Shown here piece by piece: positions 35,129-44,103 of a DNA stretch of 54,149 nt. This DNA is from Endomicrobium sp. Its GTDB lineage: Bacteria; Elusimicrobiota; Endomicrobiia; Endomicrobiales; Endomicrobiaceae. The stretch is from NCBI GenBank assembly GCA_031286985.1, contig JAITTL010000021.1, positions 1 to 54,149 of the forward strand, given 5' to 3'. The stretch's first letter is position 1. Every line of letters begins with the position of its first letter. The notes beneath the pieces are model-generated. The model did no database searches and was not told the origin of the DNA. It was given only the letters and a program-made list of their open reading frames with translations. Made by a program: the position numbers and the translations under genes.

Positions 35129-35587
35129 ATGAAGATTATGGATTTTTTAAGTCAAGATGCGATAGTTATTGATTTGAAATCAGAAGATAAGAAATCGGCC
35201 ATTACCGAACTGGTAGATGTTTTGAAGAATACGAAGAAAATAAAGAAAACAGATGAGATTGTCAATGTTGTTTTAGAAAGAGAAAAATTGGGATCTACTG
35301 GAATTGGGCAAGGTGTTGCGATTCCGCATGGAAAAACAGATATTCTTCATGAACAGCTTGGAGTTCTTGGAATTTCGCATAAAGGCATAGAATTTAATTC
35401 TCTTGATGGCGATCTTGTTTATATAATTTTTCTTCTAGCTGGGCCGGTCGAAGTAGCAGGACAACATTTAAAAGCATTGTCTAAGATTTCAAGGTTGTTT
35501 AAGGACAAATTTTTGAGGCAAGCCATAAGAGATGCGACCACGAAAGAGGAGATTGTCAAAATTATACAACAAGAGGATTCTTGTTAA
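35129..35587 (+). CDS. ptsN: PTS EIIA-type phosphotransfer protein (EIIA-Ntr/fructose class)
   Basis: 152 residues of the EIIA-Fru/Ntr fold. The phosphorylated histidine is H67 in GVAIPHGKT. No EIIB or EIIC domain is fused. Its position between hpf and hprK argues for a regulatory EIIA-Ntr rather than a sugar-specific unit. The ribosome site AAGAGGAG precedes ATG 35129. Its TAA overlaps the ATG of hprK by one base. Confidence 0.9.
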   Translation: MKIMDFLSQDAIVIDLKSEDKKSAITELVDVLKNTKKIKKTDEIVNVVLEREKLGSTGIGQGVAIPHGKTDILHEQLGVLGISHKGIEFNSLDGDLVYIIFLLAGPVEVAGQHLKALSKISRLFKDKFLRQAIRDATTKEEIVKIIQQEDSC

Positions 35588-36519
35588 TGTCAATAGATGT
35601 GAATACGCTTCTTAAAGAAAGAAGTGAGGATTTTAAATTTGAACTTTTAACAGGGAGTAAGGGTGTTGATAGAGTAATTACAGTCCCTGACATAAATAGA
35701 CCTGGGCTTGCGCTTGCAGGTTTTTTTGAGCATTTTCCGTACGAACGTATACAGGTTTTAGGTGTGATGGAACACATTTACTTGAATCGTTTAGATCATG
35801 ATACACAGAGAAGGTTGTTAGAAAGGATTTTTTCTAACGAAAAAGCAGTTGGTTGTATTTTGACGAGAAACCTTGAACCTACTACTGCAATGATTAAAGT
35901 ATTCTCTGATTTAGATGTTCCACTTTTGAAAACCGAATTAAGATCTTCTTCATTTATAGGAGATTTGATTTATTATTTAAGGGACAAACTTGCCCCTTCA
36001 ATTAAGGTGCATGGTGTGATGACAAGTGTTTATGGCCTTGGAGTCTTAATTATTGGAAAATCTGCAATAGGTAAATCAGAATGTGCTCTTGAGCTTGTTA
36101 AAAGAGGTCATAAGCTTGTAGTTGATGATATAGTTAACATAAAAAAACGTTCGTGGTGCACCTTGATTGGCAGTAGTTTAGATCTTACAAAGCACCTTAT
36201 GGAGGTAAGAGGTATTGGAGTGATAGATATTAAAGAATTGTTTGGAACAGGTAACATTTTAGATGAGGCTCATATAGAGCTTGTAATCGAACTCGAAGAA
36301 TGGGATCCTACGAAACAATATGAAAGAATGGGAATGGATGAGCATTATACTGACTACTTGAACGTAAAAATTCCGAAAGTGACAATCCCGGTTGGGCCTG
36401 GAAGGAATCTTGCTGTTCTTGTTGAGACAGCAAGTTTAAATCAGAGAGTTAAAAATAACGGATATTTTGCAGCAAAAAATTTAAGCGATAAACTACAAAA
36501 AGAGATTAATAAAAATTAA
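35587..36519 (+). CDS. hprK: HPr kinase/phosphorylase
   Basis: 310 residues. N-terminal domain with GLALAGFFEHFPYERIQVLG; C-terminal catalytic domain with P-loop IIGKSAIGKSECALELVKRG, VVDDIV and the HprK signature around MEVRGIGVIDIKELFG. It phosphorylates and dephosphorylates Ser46 of HPr. The start is ATG 35587 inside the ptsN stop (TAATG); TTG 35581 is in frame but less likely. The target HPr, with Ser46 intact, is encoded 1 kb downstream. Confidence 0.95.
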   Translation: MSIDVNTLLKERSEDFKFELLTGSKGVDRVITVPDINRPGLALAGFFEHFPYERIQVLGVMEHIYLNRLDHDTQRRLLERIFSNEKAVGCILTRNLEPTTAMIKVFSDLDVPLLKTELRSSSFIGDLIYYLRDKLAPSIKVHGVMTSVYGLGVLIIGKSAIGKSECALELVKRGHKLVVDDIVNIKKRSWCTLIGSSLDLTKHLMEVRGIGVIDIKELFGTGNILDEAHIELVIELEEWDPTKQYERMGMDEHYTDYLNVKIPKVTIPVGPGRNLAVLVETASLNQRVKNNGYFAAKNLSDKLQKEINKN

Positions 36520-36523
36520 ATCC

Positions 36524-37384
36524 ATGATTAAGCTATATATAATTTCTGGTATGTCTGGTGCTGGCAAAAGTCAGGCTTTAAAAATATTTGAAAATTTTGG
36601 GTTTGTCTGTGTTGACAATATGCCTGTTCAGATGTTTTTCGATTTTGTCAGTATTTGTCTTAAAAATCAGGATAAGTATAAAAATGTTGCGATAAGTGTT
36701 GATTCTCGTGCTGGGGAGTCACTATCGCATCTTGGCGATATGCTTGTTGTTTTAAAAAGTAAAAAAATCAATTATAAGATTATTTTTTTTAATGCTTCTG
36801 ATTCAGTATTGCTAAGACGTTATTCTGAAACGCGTTGTCGACATCCTTTGGGTAAAACTGTATCTGAGGGAATAAATCTTGAAAGAAAAATTGTAAATGA
36901 CGTTTTTTGTACAGCGGATGAAGTCGTTGATACCTCAAATCTTACGATTGGAGAATTGAGAAAAACTATTTCAGTGTTTGCAGGGGTTCATCAACTTGAA
37001 AAACAATTTTTAAATATTTCTGTCGTTTCTTTTGGTTATAAATATGGATTACCAAGTGATGCTGATATAGTTTATGATGTGCGTTTTTTACCAAATCCCA
37101 ATTATGTACATGGGCTAAAATTTAAAACAGGTAAGGATAAAGCTGTTAAAAAGTATATAGAAAAACAAAAAGAATTTAAACTTTTTTTCGGGAGATTTTC
37201 TGAACTTATAGAGATCAATTTGTTGGGTTATATTAAGGAAGGTAAGAGTTATCTTACAATAGCAATTGGGTGTACAGGTGGGCGCCATAGATCGGTTTTT
37301 ATTGTGGAAAAATTTGCTGAGTTTTTAAAAAGTAAAAAATATAAAGTGAAACTTAATCATAGAGATATTTTGCGAAGTAGATAG
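36524..37384 (+). CDS. rapZ: RapZ/YvcJ-family nucleotide-binding protein
   Basis: 286 residues. P-loop GMSGAGKSQALK at the N-terminus, VDNMP, the RYSETRCRHPL block, and the C-terminal IAIGCTGGRHRSVFIVEKFAEF domain. In E. coli RapZ is an RNase E adapter that tunes GlmS through small RNAs; in other phyla the role is unclear. Position within the ptsN-hprK-ptsH run matches many bacteria. It begins 4 bases after hprK. Confidence 0.92.
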   Translation: MIKLYIISGMSGAGKSQALKIFENFGFVCVDNMPVQMFFDFVSICLKNQDKYKNVAISVDSRAGESLSHLGDMLVVLKSKKINYKIIFFNASDSVLLRRYSETRCRHPLGKTVSEGINLERKIVNDVFCTADEVVDTSNLTIGELRKTISVFAGVHQLEKQFLNISVVSFGYKYGLPSDADIVYDVRFLPNPNYVHGLKFKTGKDKAVKKYIEKQKEFKLFFGRFSELIEINLLGYIKEGKSYLTIAIGCTGGRHRSVFIVEKFAEFLKSKKYKVKLNHRDILRSR

Positions 37385-37404
37385 GTGAATTAATGTATAG
37401 TATT

Positions 37405-37433
37405 TTGACACAAAAAAATGTTGTATCTAGTGT
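37405..37433 (+). promoter_or_regulatory. Possible internal promoter before ptsH
   Basis: A perfect -35 TTGACA with 17-base spacing to TAGTGT, a weak -10. It lies in the 105-base gap between rapZ and ptsH and could give separate transcription of ptsH-ptsI. Confidence 0.3.
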
Positions 37434-37489
37434 GGTTGTTGTTTTTTTGTTTTACAGATGGATACTAACATATTGGGATGTGTGAAACA

Positions 37490-37753
37490 ATGAAGGAAAA
37501 AATTATTGTTGTTCCAAATAAAATGGGGTTGCATGCAAGACCTGCTATGATGCTTGTCCAGATTACAAATAAATATCAGGCTACGATTAAAATTATAAAA
37601 GACGATTTTGAAGTTAATGCAAAGAGCATTATGGGAATTATGACTTTGGCGGCTGCACAAGGAACTGAGTTAAAATTCGTTGCTGAAGGTTTTGATGAAA
37701 TTGATGTGTTAGCTGCTGTAGAAAGATTGTTTAATTCTAATTTTGGTGAATAG
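37490..37753 (+). CDS. ptsH: Phosphocarrier protein HPr
   Basis: 87 residues. With ATG 37490, the PEP-dependent phosphorylation site in GLHARPA falls at His15 and the HprK site in NAKSIMGIM at Ser46, exactly the canonical numbering. That decides this start over ATG 37478. Both sites intact means HPr can be used by EI and by HprK. ptsI follows after 12 bases. Confidence 0.95.
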   Translation: MKEKIIVVPNKMGLHARPAMMLVQITNKYQATIKIIKDDFEVNAKSIMGIMTLAAAQGTELKFVAEGFDEIDVLAAVERLFNSNFGE

Positions 37754-37765
37754 GGGCGTACGCGA

Positions 37766-39523
37766 ATGTCCAACGAGAAGAATGTCATTCTAAGAGGTGT
37801 TGCGGCATCATCTGGTATTGCTATAGGCAAAGTGTTTTTGCTTACTGATGACGATTTTAGTTTGGTCTACAAAGAAGTTCCTAAGAGTGAAAGATGCTTT
37901 GAAAAAAAACGTTTGGATGACGCTATAGAGAAAACAAAAACAGAATTTAAACTGATTTGTGATAAAATCAACAAAGTTCTTGTTGGAAATTATGCTCATA
38001 TAGCAGATGTTCATCTTTTAATTTTAGATGACCCTATGCTGAAAAAAGATGTTTGTAAATTTATAGATGATGGAGTTAATGCGGAGTGTGCGATTTTAAA
38101 TGTCATAAATAAAATAATTCGTTCTTTTGAAGCTATTGAAGACGGCTATTTTAAGGAAAGAAAAACGGATATACAATATGTAGGTAAAAAAATTATTGAT
38201 AATCTCCTGGGTAGACAAAAAAAAACTTTTGCAAACTTAAGTAAAGATTCAATAGTAATAGCACATAACTTGACTCCGGCGGATGCAGTTGTTATAAGAG
38301 AAAATTTAGTTAAAGGATTTGCTACAGATATTGGTGGAAAAACTTCGCACACAGCAATCGTTGCACAAGGACTTGCGATTCCTGCGGTTGTAGGTTTAAG
38401 GACAATATCTTTGCAGGTGAGAACTGGTGACGAAATAATTGTGGATGGGAATAGAGGAGAAATTATTCTAAACCCTGAGCCTAGGACTATAGCAAAATAT
38501 ATAAAAGAGCATGATGTGCAAGTTGTAAAAATAAAAGAACTTGAAAAATTAAGGGATTTACCGGCTGAGACAATCGATAACCATAAAGTTTCAATTTTTG
38601 CAAATATTGAAAACCCTGATGATGTGGCGTCCATTTTGAACCATGGGGCAACAGGTATAGGTCTTTATAGAACTGAATTTATGTATTTTAATAGAAATTC
38701 TATACCGTCAGAACAAGAGCATTTTGACAAATATTCTAAAATTGTTAAGGAAATGACTCCGTATGAAACTACCATAAGAACTGTTGATTTGGGTGGTGAT
38801 AGGCTTACAAAATTAGGTCTTTTAAATATCGGACATGAGAAAAATCCATTTTTAGGATTAAGAGCCATGAGGTTATGTCTTAAACACCCTGATATTTTTG
38901 TTGATCAACTGAGAGGAATTTTGAAAGCGTCGGCTTATGGAAAAGTTAGGTTGATGTATCCAATGATAACGAGTATTGAAGAACTTCGCGGAGCTAACAG
39001 AATTCTTGAAAAAGTAAAACACGATTTGAGAGAAAAGCATATAAAATTTGATGAAAAAATAAAAATAGGTGTGATGATTGAAGTCCCGTCAGCAGCAATG
39101 ATAATAGATATTATTGCTAGGGAGGTTGATTTTGTTTCAATAGGCACTAATGATTTAATACAATACACTCTTGCAATTGACAGGGTAAATGAAAATGTAT
39201 CAAATCTTTATGATCCTTTACATCCTGCTATTTTAAGGTTTATTAAGCAGATTGTAGATGGGTGCCATAAGGCCGGAATAAGTGTGGGTATGTGTGGAGA
39301 GATGGCAGGGGATCAGCAGTATACATCTATTCTCTTGGGTTTAGGTCTTGACGAATTCAGCGTACCATCGGCACATGTTCCAAAAATTAAGAAGGTTGTA
39401 AGGAATACATTTTTTTCTAATGTTCAAAAAAATGCCGATGAAATTTTAAAATGCGGGAGCAGGGATTCAGTTCTGCAGACAATGAAAATGCTATCAAAGT
39501 ACGATAAAAATATGTTTATTTGA
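37766..39523 (+). CDS. ptsI: PTS enzyme I (PEP-protein phosphotransferase)
   Basis: 585 residues, standard EI length without the GAF domain of EI-Ntr. The active histidine is H195 in GGKTSHTAIVAQGL. GTGIGLYRTEFMYFNR, RTVDLGGDR, FLGLRAMRLC and FVSIGTNDLIQYTLA are the PEP-binding barrel motifs, and GMCGEMAGD holds the C-terminal catalytic Cys. It passes phosphate from PEP to HPr. No sugar EIIBC gene is in the window. GGGGCG precedes ATG 37766. Confidence 0.96.
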   Translation: MSNEKNVILRGVAASSGIAIGKVFLLTDDDFSLVYKEVPKSERCFEKKRLDDAIEKTKTEFKLICDKINKVLVGNYAHIADVHLLILDDPMLKKDVCKFIDDGVNAECAILNVINKIIRSFEAIEDGYFKERKTDIQYVGKKIIDNLLGRQKKTFANLSKDSIVIAHNLTPADAVVIRENLVKGFATDIGGKTSHTAIVAQGLAIPAVVGLRTISLQVRTGDEIIVDGNRGEIILNPEPRTIAKYIKEHDVQVVKIKELEKLRDLPAETIDNHKVSIFANIENPDDVASILNHGATGIGLYRTEFMYFNRNSIPSEQEHFDKYSKIVKEMTPYETTIRTVDLGGDRLTKLGLLNIGHEKNPFLGLRAMRLCLKHPDIFVDQLRGILKASAYGKVRLMYPMITSIEELRGANRILEKVKHDLREKHIKFDEKIKIGVMIEVPSAAMIIDIIAREVDFVSIGTNDLIQYTLAIDRVNENVSNLYDPLHPAILRFIKQIVDGCHKAGISVGMCGEMAGDQQYTSILLGLGLDEFSVPSAHVPKIKKVVRNTFFSNVQKNADEILKCGSRDSVLQTMKMLSKYDKNMFI

Positions 39524-39543
39524 GGTGTAAGGGAAAGGATATA

Positions 39544-41331
39544 GTGTCCAATATAAGAAATTTTTGCATCATAGCTCACATAGATCATGGGAAAAGTACT
39601 CTTGCTGATAGACTGCTTGAGTATACCGGAACTGTTTCACATAGAGAGATGAAAGAGCAAATTTTAGATGATATGGAATTGGAAAGAGAGAGAGGGATAA
39701 CCATAAAGGCCAAAGCTGTAAGAATGGACTATATGGATAAAAATGGCCAAAACTATATTCTTAATCTGATTGATACTCCGGGGCATGTTGATTTTACTTA
39801 TGAAGTGTCAAGAGCTCTTGCTGCATGTGAGGGTGCAATTTTAGTAGTGGATGCTACTCAAGGAGTTGAGGCACAAACGCTTGCAAATACTATGCTTGCG
39901 CAAAAAGCAAATCTTAAAATAATTCCAGTAATAAATAAAATAGATTTACCTACTGCTGATGTAAACGGTACATACGAACAGATGAAAGAAGGTCTTAGTA
40001 TTGATTTTGAACCTATTCTTGCAAGTGCAAAAGACGGAGTTGGTATATGTAAGATAATTGACTCTATAATAGAAAATATCCCTTCAGCAAAAATTGAAAA
40101 AGAAGGGCCATTATCAGCTTTAATTTTTGATTCATTTTATGATTCATATCGTGGAGTAATAGTTATTATAAGGGTTTTTAATGGCAAAATTTATAAAGGG
40201 ATGAAAATTAAATTTGTATCGTCTTGTGCTGAACATGAGGTGCTCGAAGTTGGATATATGAGAATAAAAATGATAGAGTCCAAGGAGCTTGTTTCTGGCG
40301 AAGTTGGGTATGTTATTGCTGGAATAAAGGACATACATGAAATAAAGATTGGGGATACAATCACCGGTCTTACAAATCCGACGCAGCAGCCACATGAAGG
40401 CTATAGAGAAATAAAACCTTTTGTTTTTGCGGGGCTTTATCCAAATAGTACATCTGAATATGATGGCCTGAAAGTGGCACTAGAAAAATTAAGGCTTTCT
40501 GATTCATCGCTTGTTTATGTACCTGAAACTTCAGCAGCTTTGGGTTTTGGATTTAGATGTGGGTTTCTTGGGTCTTTGCACTTAGAAATAGTTAAAGAAA
40601 GGCTTGAGAGGGAATTTGGTTTGAGTATTTTAATTACGGCTCCAAACGTTATCTACAAGGTAAAGATTGGTAATAAGTTTACCTCCATAGACAATCCTGC
40701 TAAATTTCCAGATAATGCCGATATTGAAGAAATATGGGAACCTTATGTTGAAGCTTCTATAATTTGTCCGGTAGATTATTTAGGTGCTATTTTTGAATTG
40801 TGTCAAAAGAAAAGAGGCAAGCAGATATCTATCAAATATACCAGTGTCAAAATAACTGTGTTGAAGTACCATATGCCTCTTGCTGAAATCATTGTAGGTT
40901 TTTATGATACTTTAAAGTCAGTTTCAAAGGGATATGCCTCTTTTGATTATGAACATATAGATGCTCGCCTTGGTGATTTGGTAAAACTTGAAATTATGGT
41001 AAATGCGCAAGTTATAGATGCTTTTACCGTGGTTACGCATAAAGATAAAGCTCAGGTTATGTCTCATTATCTTACTGAAAAATTAAAAAATGTTATTCCA
41101 AAACATATGTTTGAAGTTCCTATACAAGCAAAAGTAAACAACAAGATCGTTGCTAGGGAAACCATATCTGCTATGCGTAAAGATGTCCTTGCGAAATGTT
41201 ATGGTGGTGATATAACAAGAAAGCGTAAACTGATTGAAAAACAAAAAGAAGGTAAACGTAAAATGAGGCAATTTGGTAGAGTTGAAGTTCCGCCAGAAGC
41301 GTTTGAGGCTGTTTTAAAAATAGAAGAATAA
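39544..41331 (+). CDS. lepA: Elongation factor 4 (LepA)
   Basis: 595 residues. Starts SNIRNFCIIAHIDHGKSTLADRL; G-domain motifs RERGITIK, DTPGHVDF and NKIDLPTAD are intact. LepA-specific C-terminal domain: GGDITRKRKLIEKQKEGK and RMRQFG-like KMRQFGRVEVP. It acts on ribosomes in initiation or back-translocation. AAGGGAAAGGA at 39529-39539 places the start at GTG 39544; an open TTG at 39520 overlaps ptsI. Confidence 0.96.
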   Translation: MSNIRNFCIIAHIDHGKSTLADRLLEYTGTVSHREMKEQILDDMELERERGITIKAKAVRMDYMDKNGQNYILNLIDTPGHVDFTYEVSRALAACEGAILVVDATQGVEAQTLANTMLAQKANLKIIPVINKIDLPTADVNGTYEQMKEGLSIDFEPILASAKDGVGICKIIDSIIENIPSAKIEKEGPLSALIFDSFYDSYRGVIVIIRVFNGKIYKGMKIKFVSSCAEHEVLEVGYMRIKMIESKELVSGEVGYVIAGIKDIHEIKIGDTITGLTNPTQQPHEGYREIKPFVFAGLYPNSTSEYDGLKVALEKLRLSDSSLVYVPETSAALGFGFRCGFLGSLHLEIVKERLEREFGLSILITAPNVIYKVKIGNKFTSIDNPAKFPDNADIEEIWEPYVEASIICPVDYLGAIFELCQKKRGKQISIKYTSVKITVLKYHMPLAEIIVGFYDTLKSVSKGYASFDYEHIDARLGDLVKLEIMVNAQVIDAFTVVTHKDKAQVMSHYLTEKLKNVIPKHMFEVPIQAKVNNKIVARETISAMRKDVLAKCYGGDITRKRKLIEKQKEGKRKMRQFGRVEVPPEAFEAVLKIEE

Positions 41332-41383
41332 ATTTTTTAATAAAATTATGTATCATCTCAGGTCGTCTATGAAAAAAAATAAG

Positions 41384-41574
41384 GGATTGCATTTTAATTA
41401 AAAAAATGATGAAATGGTCGCATGGGGGGGGGATTTTTTAACAAAAGCAGAAGGAAGAGAGCTAGGGTTTTATCGTAGGAGAGAAAAAAATGGTAAGATA
41501 GGGGAAAAAGCGGTGTTGATGTCAGATAGCTGATAGAACGCAAGTAATGCAATTTTGCCCACGGGCATGTAAAG
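41384..41574 (+). repeat. Degenerate dispersed element, copy B (longest)
   Basis: 191 bases sharing ordered landmarks with copies A (10901) and C (45507): GGATTGCATTTTAATTAAAA, AATGGTCGCATG, a TTTTTTAACAAAAGCAGAAG block, GCAAGTAATG and a terminal CATGTAAAG. One frame reads GGDFLTKAEGRELGFYRRRE followed by about 18 more residues before two stops, so this copy keeps the most coding character. It carries a run of 8 G and about 70 bases that are missing or shortened in A and C. It fills most of the lepA-lepB gap (41332-41646); I see no gene in the remainder. Confidence 0.6.
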
Positions 41575-41646
41575 AATTGTGCGAGTGCTTGTACCAAGTT
41601 TTCGAGCTTTATTGGATGTAGTTGGATTAAAATGGAGGGTATCGTT

Positions 41647-42456
41647 GTGATAGTGGAATTTTTGAATAGGATGGGTATTTGGAAGATAGAACCAGTACTT
41701 TTTTTTGCAGGTTGCCTGTTTTTTGTAGTGGCTATGTCGATGTTAGTCATAAAAAAATACTTTAAAATCCAAGTGTCTAAAACGTTTACGGTTGTTTATT
41801 CGTGGGCTGACGTTTTATGGTCATCTTTTCTTATGGGGTTTGTCATCATATCATTTGTTGTACAAATTTTTAAAATTCCATCCTCTAGTATGGAAAATAC
41901 TCTTAAGGTAGGAGATTATCTTTTTGTGAATAAGTTTATTTATGGTGTAGGATCGCCGTTTGTGGATAATGGAAAGCGTTATATGCCTTGGCGGTGTGTC
42001 AAAGCGGGGGATATAGTTGTTTTTCAGTGTCCTCCTGAAGCTTTGAAATCCAACGAAAGAGAAAGAGGTGTAAAAAAGGATTTTGTAAAAAGGTGTGTGG
42101 CTGTTGGTGGAGACAAAGTTGAGATAAAAGATAAAAAGCTTTATGTAAATGATACTTATGTTGAAGAACCTTACGTGATTTTTGAAGATTATAATATTTT
42201 TCATGATTCATTAAATAACGATAACTTCCGTTCTCATTATCAAAAAGCTTGGGAAAATTATAGATTTGTTCACCGTGATTGTGTAAGGGATAATTTCGGC
42301 CCGGTTATTGTTCCTAAAGGACATTATATGATGATGGGTGATAATAGAGATGGGTCTTTTGATTCGCGTTTTTGGGGACCTCTGCCTGATAAATACGTAA
42401 AGGGGAAGGTGTTGTTTTTGTATTGGCCACTCAAACGATGTGGGAAAGTAAAATGA
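41647..42456 (+). CDS. lepB: Signal peptidase I
   Basis: 269 residues with GTG 41647, chosen because GGAGGG at 41634-41639 has ideal spacing; ATG 41632 is in frame but overlaps that site. Two membrane segments lie at about residues 15-35 and 55-75. The catalytic Ser81 is in PSSSMENTL and the general-base K148 in VKRCVAVGGD. The C-terminal GDNRDGSFDSRFWGPL box is complete. It cleaves signal peptides of exported proteins. The stop overlaps the nfeD start. Confidence 0.94.
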   Translation: MIVEFLNRMGIWKIEPVLFFAGCLFFVVAMSMLVIKKYFKIQVSKTFTVVYSWADVLWSSFLMGFVIISFVVQIFKIPSSSMENTLKVGDYLFVNKFIYGVGSPFVDNGKRYMPWRCVKAGDIVVFQCPPEALKSNERERGVKKDFVKRCVAVGGDKVEIKDKKLYVNDTYVEEPYVIFEDYNIFHDSLNNDNFRSHYQKAWENYRFVHRDCVRDNFGPVIVPKGHYMMMGDNRDGSFDSRFWGPLPDKYVKGKVLFLYWPLKRCGKVK

Positions 42457-42875
42457 CGACTTGTTGGATAATTTGGTGTTTGATTGCGGCGTTGCTTACA
42501 ATTTTTGAAATAATGGTGCCAAGTTTGATTTTCTTATGTTTTGCCGTTGGTTCCATTTTTTCGGCGATAGTGTCCTATTTTAGTAGCTCAACCTGGATTG
42601 AGTTTGTTGTTTTTGTAGTTGCTTCCTTGGGATCTATGTGTTTTGTGAGACCTATATTTAAAAAGGTAATTGGCAAATCTGAAACCGTTAATTCAAATGT
42701 AGATGCTCTTATAGGGGAGAAGGCTGTGGTCGTTGAGAAGATAATGCCATTAAAGCCAGGGTTAATAAAAGTTTTAAGTGAAATATGGAGAGCGGAATCT
42801 AATGTTGAAATTGAAGTTGGCGAAATAGTAAATATAAAATATATAAGAGGGACAACCGCCGTAGTTGAGAGGTAA
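42453..42875 (+). CDS. NfeD-like membrane protein
   Basis: 140 residues. Two or three hydrophobic segments up to about residue 70 (TTCWIIWCLIAALLTIFEIM, then FVVFVVASLGSMCFV) are followed by a small OB-like domain (ALIGEKAVVVEKI ... VGEIVNIKYIRGTTAVVER). NfeD proteins pair with SPFH/stomatin proteins, and one follows directly. ATG 42453 overlaps the lepB stop and has GGGAAAG upstream; the frame upstream to 42423 is not used. Confidence 0.85.
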   Translation: MTTCWIIWCLIAALLTIFEIMVPSLIFLCFAVGSIFSAIVSYFSSSTWIEFVVFVVASLGSMCFVRPIFKKVIGKSETVNSNVDALIGEKAVVVEKIMPLKPGLIKVLSEIWRAESNVEIEVGEIVNIKYIRGTTAVVER

Positions 42876-42924
42876 CATTATGTGTTGTTTAAGTTACGAT
42901 TTAAAGTACGAAAGGGGGGATTAA

Positions 42925-43845
42925 ATGGTATCATTTATAGGAGTGGTTGTTATTGTTGTTGTTTTTTTTATAGCGAATTCAATAAAAATAGTGAGACAGC
43001 ATGAAAAAGGTCTTGTAGAAACTTTAGGTAAATATACAGGAACGAAAAATTCAGGAGCAAATATTATCGTTCCATTGTTTCAAAGGATGTTAAGAGTTGA
43101 TATGAGAGAACGTGTTATCGATGTTCCTCCTCAAAGTGTTATTACGAAAGATAACGTTTCTGTAGTTGTCGATGCTATTATTTATTTTCAAATTACAGAT
43201 CCAGTAAAAGTTGTTTATAATATCGAAGATTTTGCACTCGCTGCTTTAAAACTTGCGCAAACCAATCTAAGAAATGTTATTGGTGATATGGAATTGGACA
43301 GTACTCTTACATCAAGGGAGAAAATTAACACGCAATTGAGGATTGTTATGGATGAGGCTACTGACAAGTGGGGTGTAAAGGTTACAAGAGTTGAGATACA
43401 AAAGATAGATCCTCCAAAAGATATCACAGATGCTATGTCAAAGCAAATGAAGGCTGAGAGGGAAAAAAGAGCAAATATTTTGGAAGCTGAAGGTTTAAGG
43501 CAAGCAGCAATTCTTAAAGCTGAAGGTGCAAAACAAGCTGTAATTCTTGATGCAGAAGCTGTAAAAGAAAAGCAGGTTTTGGAAGCCACTGGAGAAGCCG
43601 AGGCGATAAGAAAAGTTGCAGAAGCGGAAAAATATAAAATAGAAGTAGTTTATAATGCTATTCATGAAGGCAAACCAACTAATGATCTTATTGCAATTAA
43701 ATACCTTGAAGCTCTTGGAAGAGTTGCTGATGGTCAAGCGACAAAAATTTTTCTCCCTTTGGAAACAGCTGGAGTTACAGCATCGATTGGTGGTATAGCA
43801 GAACTATTTAAAGATACGTCTAAGTTGCCAAAAGCGTCTAAGTAA
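42925..43845 (+). CDS. SPFH/Band 7 (stomatin-like) membrane protein
   Basis: 306 residues. One N-terminal membrane segment (about residues 2-22), then the SPFH domain (VRQHEKGLVETLGKY, DMRERVIDVPPQSVITKDNV) and a long Ala/Glu-rich coiled coil (about 170-250). This matches slipin/QmcA-type proteins that oligomerise at the membrane. The NfeD gene beside it is the usual partner. The strong ribosome site GAAAGGGGGG precedes ATG 42925. Confidence 0.92.
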   Translation: MVSFIGVVVIVVVFFIANSIKIVRQHEKGLVETLGKYTGTKNSGANIIVPLFQRMLRVDMRERVIDVPPQSVITKDNVSVVVDAIIYFQITDPVKVVYNIEDFALAALKLAQTNLRNVIGDMELDSTLTSREKINTQLRIVMDEATDKWGVKVTRVEIQKIDPPKDITDAMSKQMKAEREKRANILEAEGLRQAAILKAEGAKQAVILDAEAVKEKQVLEATGEAEAIRKVAEAEKYKIEVVYNAIHEGKPTNDLIAIKYLEALGRVADGQATKIFLPLETAGVTASIGGIAELFKDTSKLPKASK

Positions 43846-43865
43846 AAATCATCTTTTAAAAATCT

Positions 43866-43904
43866 AAAGTGAGCCTGTTTTGCGTGGATAAAATGGCTTG
43901 CTTT
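43866..43904 (+). terminator. Possible terminator hairpin after the SPFH gene
   Basis: AAAGTGAGCC and GGCTTGCTTT form a 10-bp stem with two G-U pairs and a 19-base loop, 20 bases after the stop. It lacks a U tract, so its strength is doubtful. Confidence 0.35.
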
Positions 43905-44008
43905 GGGTTGTAGATGGTTGCTCTTTTAGTGCCGTAGCACACCGTCCTCGTTCCTCTTTTTATGATAAATCACAAGTTAATGTACTTATATTATGGCCCG
44001 ATGCTTTT

Positions 44009-44037
44009 TTGACAACGTAGAGAGGTTTTGATAAAAT
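44009..44037 (+). promoter_or_regulatory. Sigma-70 promoter for the DUF1015-serine genes
   Basis: TTGACA, 17 bases, TAAAAT: near consensus. Transcription would start near 44044, about 60 bases before ATG 44104. Confidence 0.7.
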
Positions 44038-44103
44038 CCTACTTGTTTTTTGGCATTTTCGTTGTATCGAAAAATAATTCTTTAATGAGGGTTTCTTTAT
44101 AAT

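Noticed and set aside
10901-41574. CRISPR array or insertion sequence explanation for the dispersed element
   Set aside because: The copies are far apart, not regularly spaced, have no flanking inverted repeats I can see, and no transposase or cas gene is nearby.
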